Of a stretch of DNA of 56,878 bases, positions 43,814 through 54,211 are shown one piece after another. Position 1 is the first letter of the stretch. Every line of letters begins with the position of its first letter. Under the pieces are notes generated by a model. It saw only the letters and a program-made list of their open reading frames with translations, was not told where the DNA came from and did no database searches. The stretch is from an uncultured Pelagibacteraceae bacterium (lineage in GTDB: Bacteria; Pseudomonadota; Alphaproteobacteria; Pelagibacterales; Pelagibacteraceae). The translations under genes and the position numbers were made by a program. Where the stretch lies: positions 1-56,878 of the forward strand of contig CACBRW010000004.1 in NCBI GenBank assembly GCA_902541745.1, read 5' to 3'.

Positions 43814-45253
43814 ATGCCCGATAAAATGCTCAAATTTGTTAAAATAGGTCAACAAACTCCACCTAAAAGAGAAGTTGATAAAAGAAAGAAAGATTTTAAC
43901 GAAATTTATGACGAGTATATCAATGAAAAAGCCAAAGAACAATCGAGTAGGTGTTCGCAATGTGGAGTACCTTTTTGCCAAGTTCATTGTCCTTTAAGTA
44001 ATAACATTCCAGATTGGCTTAAACTGACAGCAGAGGGAAGATTAAAAGAGGCGTATGAATTATCCCAAAGTACAAACAATATGCCTGAAGTGTGTGGTCG
44101 AATTTGCCCACAAGATAGATTATGCGAAGGAAATTGTGTAATTGAACAGTCTGGTCATGGAACAGTAACTATCGGATCAGTAGAAAAATATATTACAGAT
44201 AATGCTTGGGCTGAGGGCTGGGTAAAACCAATTAAGGTAACAAATGAAAAAAATCAAAGTGTAGGAATTATAGGAGCAGGTCCTGCTGGTTTAGCTGCTG
44301 CAGAACAATTAAGAAAAAATGGATATAAAATTACTGTCTACGATAGATATGATAGAGCAGGAGGATTATTAATTTATGGAATTCCAAATTTTAAATTAGA
44401 AAAAGAAGTTGTAGAGCGAAGAACAAAACTCTTAAAGGATGGAGGAATTGAATTTGTTCAAAATTTTGAAGTTGGTAAGGATGCAAGCTTAGATCAATTG
44501 AGAAAAAAACACGATGCAATTTTAATTGCAACAGGAGTTTATAAAGCAAGAGAAGTAAACTTACCTGGAAATGATCTTGATAATATTTTTCCTGCAATGG
44601 ATTTTTTAACAGCATCTAATAAAAAAGGTCTAGGAGATGATGTTGAGTTGTTTGATAAAGGAATTTTAAATGCAGAGGGTAAAGATATTGTTGTAATCGG
44701 TGGAGGTGACACAGCAATGGATTGTGTAAGAACTTCTATAAGACAGAATGCAAAATCTGTTAAATGTTTGTATAGAAGAGATAAAGAAAATATGCCAGGA
44801 TCTGCTAGAGAAGTTGCAAATGCAGAAGAAGAAGGTGTTGAGTTTGTTTGGTTATCAAGTCCTAAAGAATTTAAAGGTACAAATAAAGTAGAAAAAATAA
44901 TTGTAGATCAAATTAAACTAGGTGATCCAGACGAGACAGGAAGAAGAAAGCCACAAGTACAAGAAGGCTCAAGTTACGAAACAAAAGCAGATATGGTTAT
45001 CAAAGCACTAGGTTTTGATCCTGAAGATTTACCAAATTTATTTGATAGTAGTGAATTACAAGTAACAAAGTGGGGAACTATTAAAACAGATTTTGATACT
45101 ATGGAAACAAATTTAAAAGGAGTGTTTGCTGCTGGTGATATAGTTAGAGGAGCTTCATTAGTTGTTTGGGCGATAAAAGATGGAAGGGATGCAGCAGCTT
45201 CAATTAAAACTTATCTAGAGAGTAAATCTAAAGTGGAAAAAAGAGTGGCTTAA
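43814..45253 (+). CDS. gltD: Glutamate synthase (NADPH) small subunit
   Basis: FAD- and Fe-S-containing subunit passing electrons from NADPH to GltB. The N-terminal Cys clusters CSQCGVPFCQVHCPL and CGRICPQDRLCEGNC bind two [4Fe-4S]. Then the FAD motif GIIGAGPAGLAAAEQLRKNG, the NADPH motif VIGGGDTAMDCVR and the C-terminal FAAGDIVRGASLVVWAIKDG follow. The 479-residue length is standard. It precedes gltB here, whereas the common order is gltB-gltD. The two overlap by one base (TAATG). Confidence 0.96.
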   Translation: MPDKMLKFVKIGQQTPPKREVDKRKKDFNEIYDEYINEKAKEQSSRCSQCGVPFCQVHCPLSNNIPDWLKLTAEGRLKEAYELSQSTNNMPEVCGRICPQDRLCEGNCVIEQSGHGTVTIGSVEKYITDNAWAEGWVKPIKVTNEKNQSVGIIGAGPAGLAAAEQLRKNGYKITVYDRYDRAGGLLIYGIPNFKLEKEVVERRTKLLKDGGIEFVQNFEVGKDASLDQLRKKHDAILIATGVYKAREVNLPGNDLDNIFPAMDFLTASNKKGLGDDVELFDKGILNAEGKDIVVIGGGDTAMDCVRTSIRQNAKSVKCLYRRDKENMPGSAREVANAEEEGVEFVWLSSPKEFKGTNKVEKIIVDQIKLGDPDETGRRKPQVQEGSSYETKADMVIKALGFDPEDLPNLFDSSELQVTKWGTIKTDFDTMETNLKGVFAAGDIVRGASLVVWAIKDGRDAAASIKTYLESKSKVEKRVA

Positions 45254-48200
45254 TGGAAAATTATAAAAAAAACCTTCACCTTTTAAAAGAAAATAATGTT
45301 TATTCAGAAGACATGGAGCATGATGCTTGTGGTGTTGGTATAATTGCATCAACTGAAGGTAAAAAATCTCGTAAAGTTGTAGAGTATGGTATTGAGGCAT
45401 TAAAAGCAGTTTGGCATAGAGGTGCTGTAGATGCCGATGGAAAAACTGGTGATGGAGCTGGGATTCATGTTGAAATACCAAAAGATTTTTTCATTGAAAA
45501 GATAGAAGTGACAGGACACACACATGACAATTCTGAAATATGTGTGGGAATGATATTTCTACCTCGGAATGATTACGCAGCACAAGAAAGTTGCAAAACT
45601 ATTGTTGAAAGTGAATTAACAAAAAATGATTTTAGTATTTATGGCTGGAGACAAGTTCCAGTTAATCCAAAAGTTTTAGGAGAAAAGGCATTCCAAACAA
45701 TGCCTGAAATTATTCAAGTATTGTTTAAACCTTATGATCCAGAATTAACAAATAAAGATTTAGAAAGAAAAATTTATGAAACTAGAAGAAAGATAGAAAA
45801 TGAGGCTTTTAAAAAGTCTTTAAACAATTTTTATATTTGTTCATTGAGTTCTAAATCTATTATTTACAAGGGAATGTTTTTAGCTGAAGCTATCTCAGAT
45901 TTCTACCTTGATCTAAAAGATGAGAGATTTGTTTCAAGGTTTGCTATTTTTCATCAAAGATTTTCAACAAACACAGCACCTAGCTGGAATTTAGCTCAAC
46001 CCTTTAGAGCTATAGCGCATAATGGAGAAATTAATACTTATAGAGGAAATAAAAATTGGATGAAGGTTCATGAACAAGAGATGAAAAGTCCCCTTTTTGA
46101 TGATGTTGAAAACTTAAAACCTGTTATACAACAGGGAGCATCAGACTCTGCTGCCTTAGACAATGTTTTTGAATTATTAAATATATCTGGTCAGCCTGCG
46201 CCTTTGGCGAAGCTTATGTTAGTTCCAGACGCATGGTCTAAAAAAAATAAAACTCTACCAAAAGATCACCAACAATTATTTAATTTTTTAAACAGTACTA
46301 TGGAGCCATGGGATGGACCAGCAGCTATTGCTGGAACTGATAATGAGTGGGTTATAGCTGCAAATGATAGGAATGGATTAAGACCTTTAAGATACGCAAT
46401 TACGAAAGATAAATTATTATTTGCAGGTTCTGAAACAGGAATGATTGAATTAAATGAAAAAAGAATTTTGTCAAAGGGAAGATTGGGTCCTGGGGAAATA
46501 ATTGGAGTTAGAATAGAAAAAGGTAAAGTATTTACTAACAAGCAAATAAAAGATTATTTAGCCAAAGAATATAAACACTTTAATTCACAAATTATCGACC
46601 TAGATGATAAGTTAACCATTTCAGATGAAAAAAATTCTTTTTCGGGAGATGATTTAAGAAGAAGGCAATATACTTTTGGAATAAGTTTAGAAGACCTTGA
46701 GCTCATACTGCATCCTATGGCAGAAGATGCTAAAGAAGCAACTGGATCTATGGGTGATGATACACCATTGGCTGTTTTGTCAGATAGATATAGACCATTA
46801 TACCATTTTTTTAGACAGAATTTTAGCCAAGTCACCAACCCACCAATAGACTCTTTAAGAGAAAACAAGGTTATGAGTTTGAAAACAAGATTTGGAAATC
46901 TTGGAAATATTTTAAATTTTGATAATTTAACAAAGCAAAATATTTATGTTTTAAATAGTCCAATATTATCAAATTCACAGTTTGAAAAATTTATAAATTT
47001 TTTTGGCAATAACTCATCTATAATTGATTGTACTTTTTTTGAAGAAGAGACCTTGTTTGACTCAATTAAAAAAATTCAAAAAGAAGCTGAAATTGCAGTA
47101 AGACAGGGAGTTACTCAATTGATTTTAAGTGACAAAGAACTTTCTAGCTTAAAAATTCCAATACCAATGCTTTTAGCAGTTGGATCAATTAATTCGTTCC
47201 TCATTGAAAAAAAACTAAGAGGATATGTATCAATAAATGTACAATCTGGAGAAGCTTTAGATACACATTCCTTTGCAACCTTAATAGGAGTTGGAGCAAC
47301 TACTGTAAATCCATATTTAGCATTTGATAGTTTATTCCAGCGCCATGAAAAGAAGTTGTTTGGAAAATTTAGCTTTGATGAATGTGTAGAGAGATACATA
47401 AAATCAGTAAACGCTGGTTTATTAAAGATCATGTCTAAGATGGGTATTTCAGTTTTAAGTTCTTATAGAGGTGGATGTAACTTTGAAACCGTAGGTTTAA
47501 GTAGAACAATTGTTGCAGATTATTTTCCAGGAGTGGTCTCTAAAATTTCAGGTATTGGACTTACGGGTATAGAGAAAAAAATTAGAGAAATTCATAAAGA
47601 GGCATTTGAAAGTTCTGAAACCATATTGCCTATAGGCGGTATATATAGATATCGTAAAAATGGTGAAACACATCAATATCAAGGAAAACTAATTCATTTA
47701 CTTCAAAGTGCAGTAGGATCTAATTCTTATGATGCCTATAAAAGATATGCGGATGGAATATATAGTTTACCACCTATTAATCTTAGAGACTTAATTGATT
47801 TCAGAGAAAAAAAATTAAGTGGGCCAATAGATATTTCTGAGGTTGAGCCAATAGAAAATATTTTAAAGAGATTCGGAAGTGGGAGCATGTCTCATGGAGC
47901 TTTATCGAAAGAGGCACATGAAACTTTGGCAACTGGTATGAATAGGATCAAAGGTGCATCATGTAGCGGAGAGGGTGGTGAAGATGCAAGTAGATTTAAA
48001 GTTTTAGATAATGGTGATAGTGCAAACTCAAGAGTTAAACAGATAGCTTCTGCAAGATTTGGAGTTACAGTTAATTATCTTAATAATTGTAATGAGATAG
48101 AAATTAAAATTGCACAAGGTGCGAAGCCTGGCGAAGGGGGTCAGTTACCAGGATTTAAGGTTACTGAAGAAATTGCTAAACTTAGACATTCAACTCCTGG

Positions 48201-49758
48201 AGTAACTTTAATATCTCCACCACCACATCATGATATTTATTCAATCGAAGATCTTGCACAACTAATTTATGATTTAAAACAGATAAATCCTAAAGCAAGG
48301 ATTGGAGTTAAGCTTGTTGCTTCCTCTGGAGTAGGAACAATTGCAGCTGGTGTAGCTAAAGCAAAAGCAGATATAATATTAATTTCTGGACATAATGGTG
48401 GAACAGGAGCAACACCTCAGACTAGTGTTAAGTATGTTGGAATACCATGGGAAATGGGTTTGACAGAAGCAAATCAAGTATTAACTTTAAATAATCTTAG
48501 ACATAAAGTTACATTAAGAACGGACGGTGGAATTAAAACTGGAAGAGATGTAGTGATAGCTGCAATGATGGGTGCTGAGGAATATGGTGTTGCTACTACA
48601 GCATTAGTTGCAATGGGATGTATAATGGTAAGGCAGTGTCATTCAAATACATGTCCCGTAGGCGTTTGTACTCAAGATGAAAAGCTCAGAGAAAAATTTA
48701 CTGGAAGTCCAGAGAAAGTAGTTAATTTGTTCACATTTATAGCCAGTGAAGTAAGAGAAATATTAGCAAATTTAGGTTTTAAATCATTAAATGAAGTGAT
48801 TGGTAGGACTGACTTATTAAAACAGGTTAGTAAGGGTTCTCCAAATTTAGACGATTTAGATTTAAATCCTTTATTTGTTCAAGCTGATACTGGAAATAAT
48901 CCAAAGTATTGTGAAGATCAAGAAATAAATAGTGTACCAGATACTCTTGACCAACAAATTTGGCCAAAAATTGAACAAGCTTTAGATAATTCAGAAAAAA
49001 TTGAGAAAGAATATCAAATAAAAAATACTCACAGAGCAGTAGGCACAAGAATTTCTCATCATTTGTATAAAAAATATGGTTATGAAAAACTTGATGAAAA
49101 CTTTTTAGTTTTAAATTTTAAAGGTTCAGCGGGTCAATCATTTGGAGCATTTTCTTCTAAAGGTTTAAAACTTGTATTAAAGGGAGATGCAAATGATTAT
49201 GTTGGTAAAGGTTTGTCAGGAGCTACTATTTCAATAAAATTACCTGAAGAGAGCAATTTAATTTCAAATGAGAACACAATTTTAGGAAATACTGTTCTTT
49301 ATGGAGCTACTTCAGGAAAACTTTTTGCTGCTGGCCAAGCTGGTGAAAGATTTTCAGTTAGAAATTCTGGTGCGGTTACAGTAATTGAAGGATGCGATTC
49401 TAATGGATGTGAATATATGACTGGTGGAACTGTAGTAATTTTAGGAGATGTCGGTGATAATTTTGCAGCTGGTATGACAGGTGGAATGGCTTTTATATAT
49501 GACAAATCTCGACAATTTGAAAAGAAAGTAAATCCAGAGTCAGTAGTTTGGCAAAATGTAGAGACAGATTATTGGAAAGAATATTTAAAAAATTTAGTCA
49601 GTGAGCACTTTAAAGAAACTGAGTCTCAATTATCGAAAAAAATAATTGAAAACTTTGAAGATGAAGTAAATAATTTTGTTCAAGTGTGTCCTAAAGAAAT
49701 GTTGGATAAATTAAAAAATCCAATTACTTTAAAAAAAGATATAAAAAAAGCTAGCTAA
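45253..49758 (+). CDS. gltB: Glutamate synthase (NADPH) large subunit
   Basis: Makes two glutamates from glutamine and 2-oxoglutarate. After a short propeptide the class II amidotransferase nucleophile is Cys26 (MEHDACGVGI). A central domain, the FMN-binding synthase domain (SGHNGGTGATPQTS), the [3Fe-4S] motif CHSNTCPVGVC and a C-terminal beta-helix with G-rich repeats (GCDSNGCEYMTGGTVVILG) follow. At 1501 residues it is full size. With gltD it provides nitrogen assimilation from ammonium via glutamine. Confidence 0.97.
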   Translation: MENYKKNLHLLKENNVYSEDMEHDACGVGIIASTEGKKSRKVVEYGIEALKAVWHRGAVDADGKTGDGAGIHVEIPKDFFIEKIEVTGHTHDNSEICVGMIFLPRNDYAAQESCKTIVESELTKNDFSIYGWRQVPVNPKVLGEKAFQTMPEIIQVLFKPYDPELTNKDLERKIYETRRKIENEAFKKSLNNFYICSLSSKSIIYKGMFLAEAISDFYLDLKDERFVSRFAIFHQRFSTNTAPSWNLAQPFRAIAHNGEINTYRGNKNWMKVHEQEMKSPLFDDVENLKPVIQQGASDSAALDNVFELLNISGQPAPLAKLMLVPDAWSKKNKTLPKDHQQLFNFLNSTMEPWDGPAAIAGTDNEWVIAANDRNGLRPLRYAITKDKLLFAGSETGMIELNEKRILSKGRLGPGEIIGVRIEKGKVFTNKQIKDYLAKEYKHFNSQIIDLDDKLTISDEKNSFSGDDLRRRQYTFGISLEDLELILHPMAEDAKEATGSMGDDTPLAVLSDRYRPLYHFFRQNFSQVTNPPIDSLRENKVMSLKTRFGNLGNILNFDNLTKQNIYVLNSPILSNSQFEKFINFFGNNSSIIDCTFFEEETLFDSIKKIQKEAEIAVRQGVTQLILSDKELSSLKIPIPMLLAVGSINSFLIEKKLRGYVSINVQSGEALDTHSFATLIGVGATTVNPYLAFDSLFQRHEKKLFGKFSFDECVERYIKSVNAGLLKIMSKMGISVLSSYRGGCNFETVGLSRTIVADYFPGVVSKISGIGLTGIEKKIREIHKEAFESSETILPIGGIYRYRKNGETHQYQGKLIHLLQSAVGSNSYDAYKRYADGIYSLPPINLRDLIDFREKKLSGPIDISEVEPIENILKRFGSGSMSHGALSKEAHETLATGMNRIKGASCSGEGGEDASRFKVLDNGDSANSRVKQIASARFGVTVNYLNNCNEIEIKIAQGAKPGEGGQLPGFKVTEEIAKLRHSTPGVTLISPPPHHDIYSIEDLAQLIYDLKQINPKARIGVKLVASSGVGTIAAGVAKAKADIILISGHNGGTGATPQTSVKYVGIPWEMGLTEANQVLTLNNLRHKVTLRTDGGIKTGRDVVIAAMMGAEEYGVATTALVAMGCIMVRQCHSNTCPVGVCTQDEKLREKFTGSPEKVVNLFTFIASEVREILANLGFKSLNEVIGRTDLLKQVSKGSPNLDDLDLNPLFVQADTGNNPKYCEDQEINSVPDTLDQQIWPKIEQALDNSEKIEKEYQIKNTHRAVGTRISHHLYKKYGYEKLDENFLVLNFKGSAGQSFGAFSSKGLKLVLKGDANDYVGKGLSGATISIKLPEESNLISNENTILGNTVLYGATSGKLFAAGQAGERFSVRNSGAVTVIEGCDSNGCEYMTGGTVVILGDVGDNFAAGMTGGMAFIYDKSRQFEKKVNPESVVWQNVETDYWKEYLKNLVSEHFKETESQLSKKIIENFEDEVNNFVQVCPKEMLDKLKNPITLKKDIKKAS

Positions 49759-50498
49759 ATTAATAATTTAAGCTCTTTTAAAATTATATTTAACCATTTT
49801 TTATTTGATAAACTGTGATCACCTTTTTTTATAATATTTAATTTTTTCTTAGCTTTTGGAAATAATCTTAAAACTTTTCTTGAATATGAGACAGGAACTG
49901 CCTCATCTTTTTCACCATGTACCATTGTTACTTTAATATTTGAATTTATTTTCTTATTTAAGACTTTGTTTTTTCTTCCATCTTTTATTAACTGTAGAGT
50001 AATTGGATATTCATAATTGCCATGTTTTAATTGATAAATACCCTTACGTATTGTTTCTTCTTTCATTTTTTTGGTAAATTTTTTCCACATTAAATTTTCT
50101 AAAAATTCAGGAGCAGCCCCTATTCCTAAAAATCCTTTAATCTGTTTTTTGAAAATTTTGAATTGATTGAGCGAAATCCATGCACCCATACTTGAACCAA
50201 TTAGCACAAATTCTTTTTTTTTAACGTATTTTCTAATTAATATTGACGTCTCTTTACTCCATTTTGAAATATTTCCATTTACAAATTTTCCAGAAGATTT
50301 TCCATGACCAGAGTATTCTAGTGCTAAAAAACTTACTTTATTTTTTTTGGCAAATTTCAAAAATGCATTTGGTTTTTTGCCTTCAAGATCTGACATAAAA
50401 CCATGCAAAAAAACTATAAAAGAACTATTTTTAAAAATTTTAGAAATATGTCTAATTTTCTTTGTATTCGATATTTGATGAAATCTGAAATTTGCCAT
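49755..50498 (-). CDS. Alpha/beta hydrolase (ABHD10-like)
   Basis: A 247-residue cytosolic hydrolase. The triad is complete: FLHGFMSDLEGKKP oxyanion loop, nucleophile GSSMGAW, Asp in VHGEKDEAVP and His in KKGDHSLS. The LEYSGHGKSSGKF segment and overall pattern resemble the mitochondrial ABHD10 thioesterase group found in alphaproteobacteria. The substrate is unknown. Stop codons overlap with gltB; divergent from the glycosyltransferase gene across 42 bases. Confidence 0.85.
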   Translation of the reverse strand: MANFRFHQISNTKKIRHISKIFKNSSFIVFLHGFMSDLEGKKPNAFLKFAKKNKVSFLALEYSGHGKSSGKFVNGNISKWSKETSILIRKYVKKKEFVLIGSSMGAWISLNQFKIFKKQIKGFLGIGAAPEFLENLMWKKFTKKMKEETIRKGIYQLKHGNYEYPITLQLIKDGRKNKVLNKKINSNIKVTMVHGEKDEAVPVSYSRKVLRLFPKAKKKLNIIKKGDHSLSNKKWLNIILKELKLLI

Positions 50499-50540
50499 AA
50501 TCGTTTATAAGTTTTGTCTATTAATATATAATCATATCAA

Positions 50541-51695
50541 ATGTCATCTGATTTAAAAGTTTTACAAGTAATTCCAAGGTTAGGTTATGGAGGAGCCGAA
50601 ACAGGCTGTTATGATATTGCGCATTATTTAGCAGAAAATAATTGCAAATCATTTATTGTAACAAGTGGTGGTGAATTACTTAAATTCGTAGATAAAAAAA
50701 AAGTTAAGGTATTTAGACTTCCGGTACAGAGTAAAAATCCTTTATTAATTTTAATTAATTCTTTCATCTTAATTGGAATAATTTTAGTTAATAATATTTC
50801 TCTTGTTCACGCGAGAAGCAGAGCGCCTGCTTGGTCATGTTTGTTAGCAACAAAAATCACAGGACGAAAATTTGTAACTACATTTCACGGAACATACAAT
50901 TTTAAGAGCAACATAAAAAAAATTTATAATTCAGTAATGACTAGAGCAGATTTAATAATTGCAGGATCTAATTTTATTTTTTCTCATATTAAAAAAAATT
51001 ATTCAAAATATTTAAATGAGAAAAAAAAATTAATGGTTATTTTTAGAGGAATAAATGTCGACTACTTTGACCCAACAACTAAACTTGAAATAGACGAAAA
51101 AAAATTATTAAAAAAATGGGACATTGAAAAAGATAAAAAAATTATACTTTTACCTGGTAGATTAACTTCCTGGAAAGGACAGGAAGTTTTTATAGAGGCA
51201 ATTAATTTAGTTAACATAGAATTGGGTTATGAAGCATTTTATGCTGTCATTCTAGGTAGTGATCAAGGTAGGGATTTATATAAGAAAAAATTAATAAGAC
51301 TTTCGGAGCAATACAGATTGTCTAAACAAATAAGATTTATAGATCATTGTAAGGATATGGCATTAGCTTATAAAGTTTCTGATATTATTGTTTCAGCCTC
51401 AACTGAACCAGAGGCTTTCGGTAGAGTTGCTGTTGAGGCACAATCGATGGAAAAACCAATTATAGCAAGTAACATTGGAGGTTCTAAAGAAACAATAATT
51501 GATGAAAAAACAGGTTTTTTATACGAAGCAGGAAATGCTAAATCATTAAGTAATAAAATTTTAAAAACTCTTAACATGGACGAAACCCTATTAAAATCAA
51601 TTGGTAATGAGGGAAGAAAAAACATAGTCCAAAAATTTAATGTTGAAAAAATGTGCTTTTCTACTTATTCAGAGTATAGGAGATTATTAAATTAA
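50541..51695 (+). CDS. Glycosyltransferase family 4 protein
   Basis: GT-B fold retaining glycosyltransferase, 384 residues. N-terminal Gly-rich acceptor loop VIPRLGYGGAETGCYDIA, then the nucleotide-sugar domain with LLPGRLTSWKGQEVFIEAI and the EX7E motif EAFGRVAVEAQSMEKPIIAS. Probably acts in lipopolysaccharide or surface-glycan synthesis. It lies directly before thrS with no spacer, so it may be the first gene of the translation operon. Confidence 0.88.
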   Translation: MSSDLKVLQVIPRLGYGGAETGCYDIAHYLAENNCKSFIVTSGGELLKFVDKKKVKVFRLPVQSKNPLLILINSFILIGIILVNNISLVHARSRAPAWSCLLATKITGRKFVTTFHGTYNFKSNIKKIYNSVMTRADLIIAGSNFIFSHIKKNYSKYLNEKKKLMVIFRGINVDYFDPTTKLEIDEKKLLKKWDIEKDKKIILLPGRLTSWKGQEVFIEAINLVNIELGYEAFYAVILGSDQGRDLYKKKLIRLSEQYRLSKQIRFIDHCKDMALAYKVSDIIVSASTEPEAFGRVAVEAQSMEKPIIASNIGGSKETIIDEKTGFLYEAGNAKSLSNKILKTLNMDETLLKSIGNEGRKNIVQKFNVEKMCFSTYSEYRRLLN

Positions 51696-53612
51696 ATGCC
51701 GATAATAACATTACCTGACGGAAACAATATTGATTTTCCTAAAAAAGTTACTGGACTGGAAGTAGCTGATAAAATTAGTAAATCATTAGCCAAACAAGCC
51801 ATGGTCATGAGTGTTGATGGTGAGCTTAAAGATCTTGATTTTCTGATTGAAAATGATTGTTCTGTAAAAATTTTTACCTCAAAAAATCCTGAGGGCTTGG
51901 AAACTATAAGGCATGACACAGCTCATATTTTAGCTATGGCTGTTCAAGAATTGTTTCCTGGTACCCAAGTTACAATTGGACCCGTGATAGAAAATGGATT
52001 TTATTACGACTTTGCTAGAAAAGAACCATTCACAGAGGATGATCTAGTAAAAATTGAAAATAAAATGAAAGAGATTGTTGATAGGAATGAAATAACAAAA
52101 AGAGAAGTTTGGGATAGAAATAAAGCAATTAGCCATTTTAAAAAAAAAGGAGAAATTTATAAAGCTGAGTTGATTGAAGCAATACCTGAAAACGAAGATG
52201 TATCAATTTATTTTCATGGAGAATGGCATGATTTATGCAGAGGCCCACATCTCTCTTCCACAGGTAAAATCGGAAAATATTTTAAACTCACAAAAGTATC
52301 AGGAGCATATTGGAGAGGAGACTCTAATAATGAAATGTTGCAACGAATATATGGTACGAGTTGGGCAACTCAAAAAGATCTAGATGAATATTTGAAAAGA
52401 ATAGAAGAAGCGGAAAAAAGGGATCACAGAAAATTAGGAAGAGAAATGGATTTATTTCATTTTAGAGAAGAAAGCCCTGGCTCAGTATTTTGGCATGAAA
52501 GAGGATGGGGTTTATTTCAAAAACTCATTAACTACATGAGAAGTAGACAAGATGCTGCTGGTTATAAAGAGGTAAATACTCCTGAGGTACTAGATAGACA
52601 GTTATGGGAAAAATCTGGGCACTGGGAAAAATATGGAGAAAACATGTACACTTCTGAAACACCAGATGAGAAAGTTTTTGCAATTAAACCGATGAATTGC
52701 CCTGGTCATATCCAGGTATTTAATCAAGGTCTAAAAAGCTATAGAGATCTTCCTTTACGTTTTGCTGAATTTGGCAAAGTTCATCGATATGAGCCATCAG
52801 GCGCTTTACATGGTCTATTAAGAGTAAGAGCCTTTACTCAAGATGACGCCCATATTTTTTGTACAGAGGATCAAATTACTAGTGAATGTTTAATTGTTAC
52901 TAATTTAATACTAGATATTTATAAGGACCTTGGTTTTGAAAATGTAATTCTAAAATATGCAGATAGGCCAGAGGTAAGAGTTGGTGATGATTTAGTATGG
53001 GATAAAGCAGAAGCCTCTTTGCTTGAAGCTGTTAAAGCATCTAAATTAGAATATACTATTAATAAAGGTGAAGGAGCATTTTATGGTCCTAAAATTGAAT
53101 TTGTTTTAAGAGATGCTATTGGCAGAGATTGGCAATGCGGAACATTACAAGTAGATTTGAATTTACCTGGAAGATTAGATGCTTCTTATGTTGACAAAGA
53201 TGGAACTAAAAAAGTTCCTGTTATGTTGCACAGAGCATTATTTGGTTCTCTAGAGAGATTTATTGGAATTTTAATTGAAAATTATGCAGGCAAGTTTCCA
53301 TTTTGGATATCTCCTTTACAGACTATGGTAATACCTATTTCAGAAGAATTTAATGATTATGCAGTTGAAGTATCAAATAAAATAAAAAATTCAGGTATAA
53401 GTTCTGCAGTGGATTTAAAAAATCATAATTTAAATTATAAAATTAGAGATCATTCTTTAGCAAAAATACCGCTTTTATTAATTTGTGGTAAAAAAGAAGT
53501 TGACTCCAATTCAGTAACGATTAGAAGATTAGACTCTAATAAACAAGAAAATATGGGTATAGATCAATTCTTAAAAACATTCTCTGCTTTAAACAAAGCA
53601 TCATCAAACTAA
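51696..53612 (+). CDS. thrS: Threonyl-tRNA synthetase
   Basis: Class II synthetase, 638 residues. Domains in order: TGS (1-60), the editing domain with the HDTAHILAMAVQELFP and HLSSTGKIGKYFKLTKVSGAYWRG segments, the catalytic core with MNCPGHIQVF and HRYEPSGALHGLLRVRAFTQ-type motif 2, and the C-terminal anticodon-binding domain. The ATG immediately follows the glycosyltransferase stop. It heads the conserved order thrS-infC-rpmI-rplT-pheS-pheT. Confidence 0.97.
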   Translation: MPIITLPDGNNIDFPKKVTGLEVADKISKSLAKQAMVMSVDGELKDLDFLIENDCSVKIFTSKNPEGLETIRHDTAHILAMAVQELFPGTQVTIGPVIENGFYYDFARKEPFTEDDLVKIENKMKEIVDRNEITKREVWDRNKAISHFKKKGEIYKAELIEAIPENEDVSIYFHGEWHDLCRGPHLSSTGKIGKYFKLTKVSGAYWRGDSNNEMLQRIYGTSWATQKDLDEYLKRIEEAEKRDHRKLGREMDLFHFREESPGSVFWHERGWGLFQKLINYMRSRQDAAGYKEVNTPEVLDRQLWEKSGHWEKYGENMYTSETPDEKVFAIKPMNCPGHIQVFNQGLKSYRDLPLRFAEFGKVHRYEPSGALHGLLRVRAFTQDDAHIFCTEDQITSECLIVTNLILDIYKDLGFENVILKYADRPEVRVGDDLVWDKAEASLLEAVKASKLEYTINKGEGAFYGPKIEFVLRDAIGRDWQCGTLQVDLNLPGRLDASYVDKDGTKKVPVMLHRALFGSLERFIGILIENYAGKFPFWISPLQTMVIPISEEFNDYAVEVSNKIKNSGISSAVDLKNHNLNYKIRDHSLAKIPLLLICGKKEVDSNSVTIRRLDSNKQENMGIDQFLKTFSALNKASSN

Positions 53613-54158
53613 GTGGCAGACTTCAAACAAAATTATTTTCAAAGAAGAACTAAGGACAGAGGTCCAAGATCTAATAATAGAATTTCTTCTCCCGATGTAC
53701 AAGTTATAGCAAGTGATGGAGAAAATCTTGGAGTGATGAATACCAATGAAGCTATTTCCATGGCAAAAAATCAAGGTTTAGATTTAATTGAAATAGCACC
53801 TAATGCAAATCCTCCTGTATGTAAAATAATGGATATGGGTAAATATAAGTATGATGCTCAGAAAAAAGCAAATCTTGCAAAGAAAAAACAAAAAATTGTT
53901 TCATTAAAAGAAATTAAAATGAGGCCTGTTACGGAAACTCATGATTATGAGTTTAAAGTCAAAAATGCTAAAAAATTTATAGCTAAAGGAGATAAGGTTA
54001 AATTCACAATTAGATTTAAAGGCAGAGAACTTCAGCATTCCCATCTAGGAAATGAACTAATGGGCAAAATTAAAGAAGATATGAAGGATATCGGTAAGGT
54101 AGAATTGCATCCCAAGTTTGATGGGAAGCAAATGATAATGGTAATTCAGCCTTTATAA
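53613..54158 (+). CDS. infC: Translation initiation factor IF-3
   Basis: Binds 30S subunits and proofreads start-codon selection. The N-domain has SSPDVQVIASDGENLGVMNT and the C-domain has KEIKMRPVTETHDYEFKVKN with KGDKVKFTIRFKGRELQH. The start is a GTG directly adjacent to the thrS TAA stop. A non-ATG start is expected for infC, whose product discriminates against rare starts (AUU in E. coli), so GTG may mark autoregulation. The length is 181 residues. Confidence 0.95.
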   Translation: MADFKQNYFQRRTKDRGPRSNNRISSPDVQVIASDGENLGVMNTNEAISMAKNQGLDLIEIAPNANPPVCKIMDMGKYKYDAQKKANLAKKKQKIVSLKEIKMRPVTETHDYEFKVKNAKKFIAKGDKVKFTIRFKGRELQHSHLGNELMGKIKEDMKDIGKVELHPKFDGKQMIMVIQPL

Positions 54159-54211
54159 GCCTTAATAGAGGTTGTAAAATTAAATCTTTCTTTGTATAAG
54201 TCCGCAGAATT

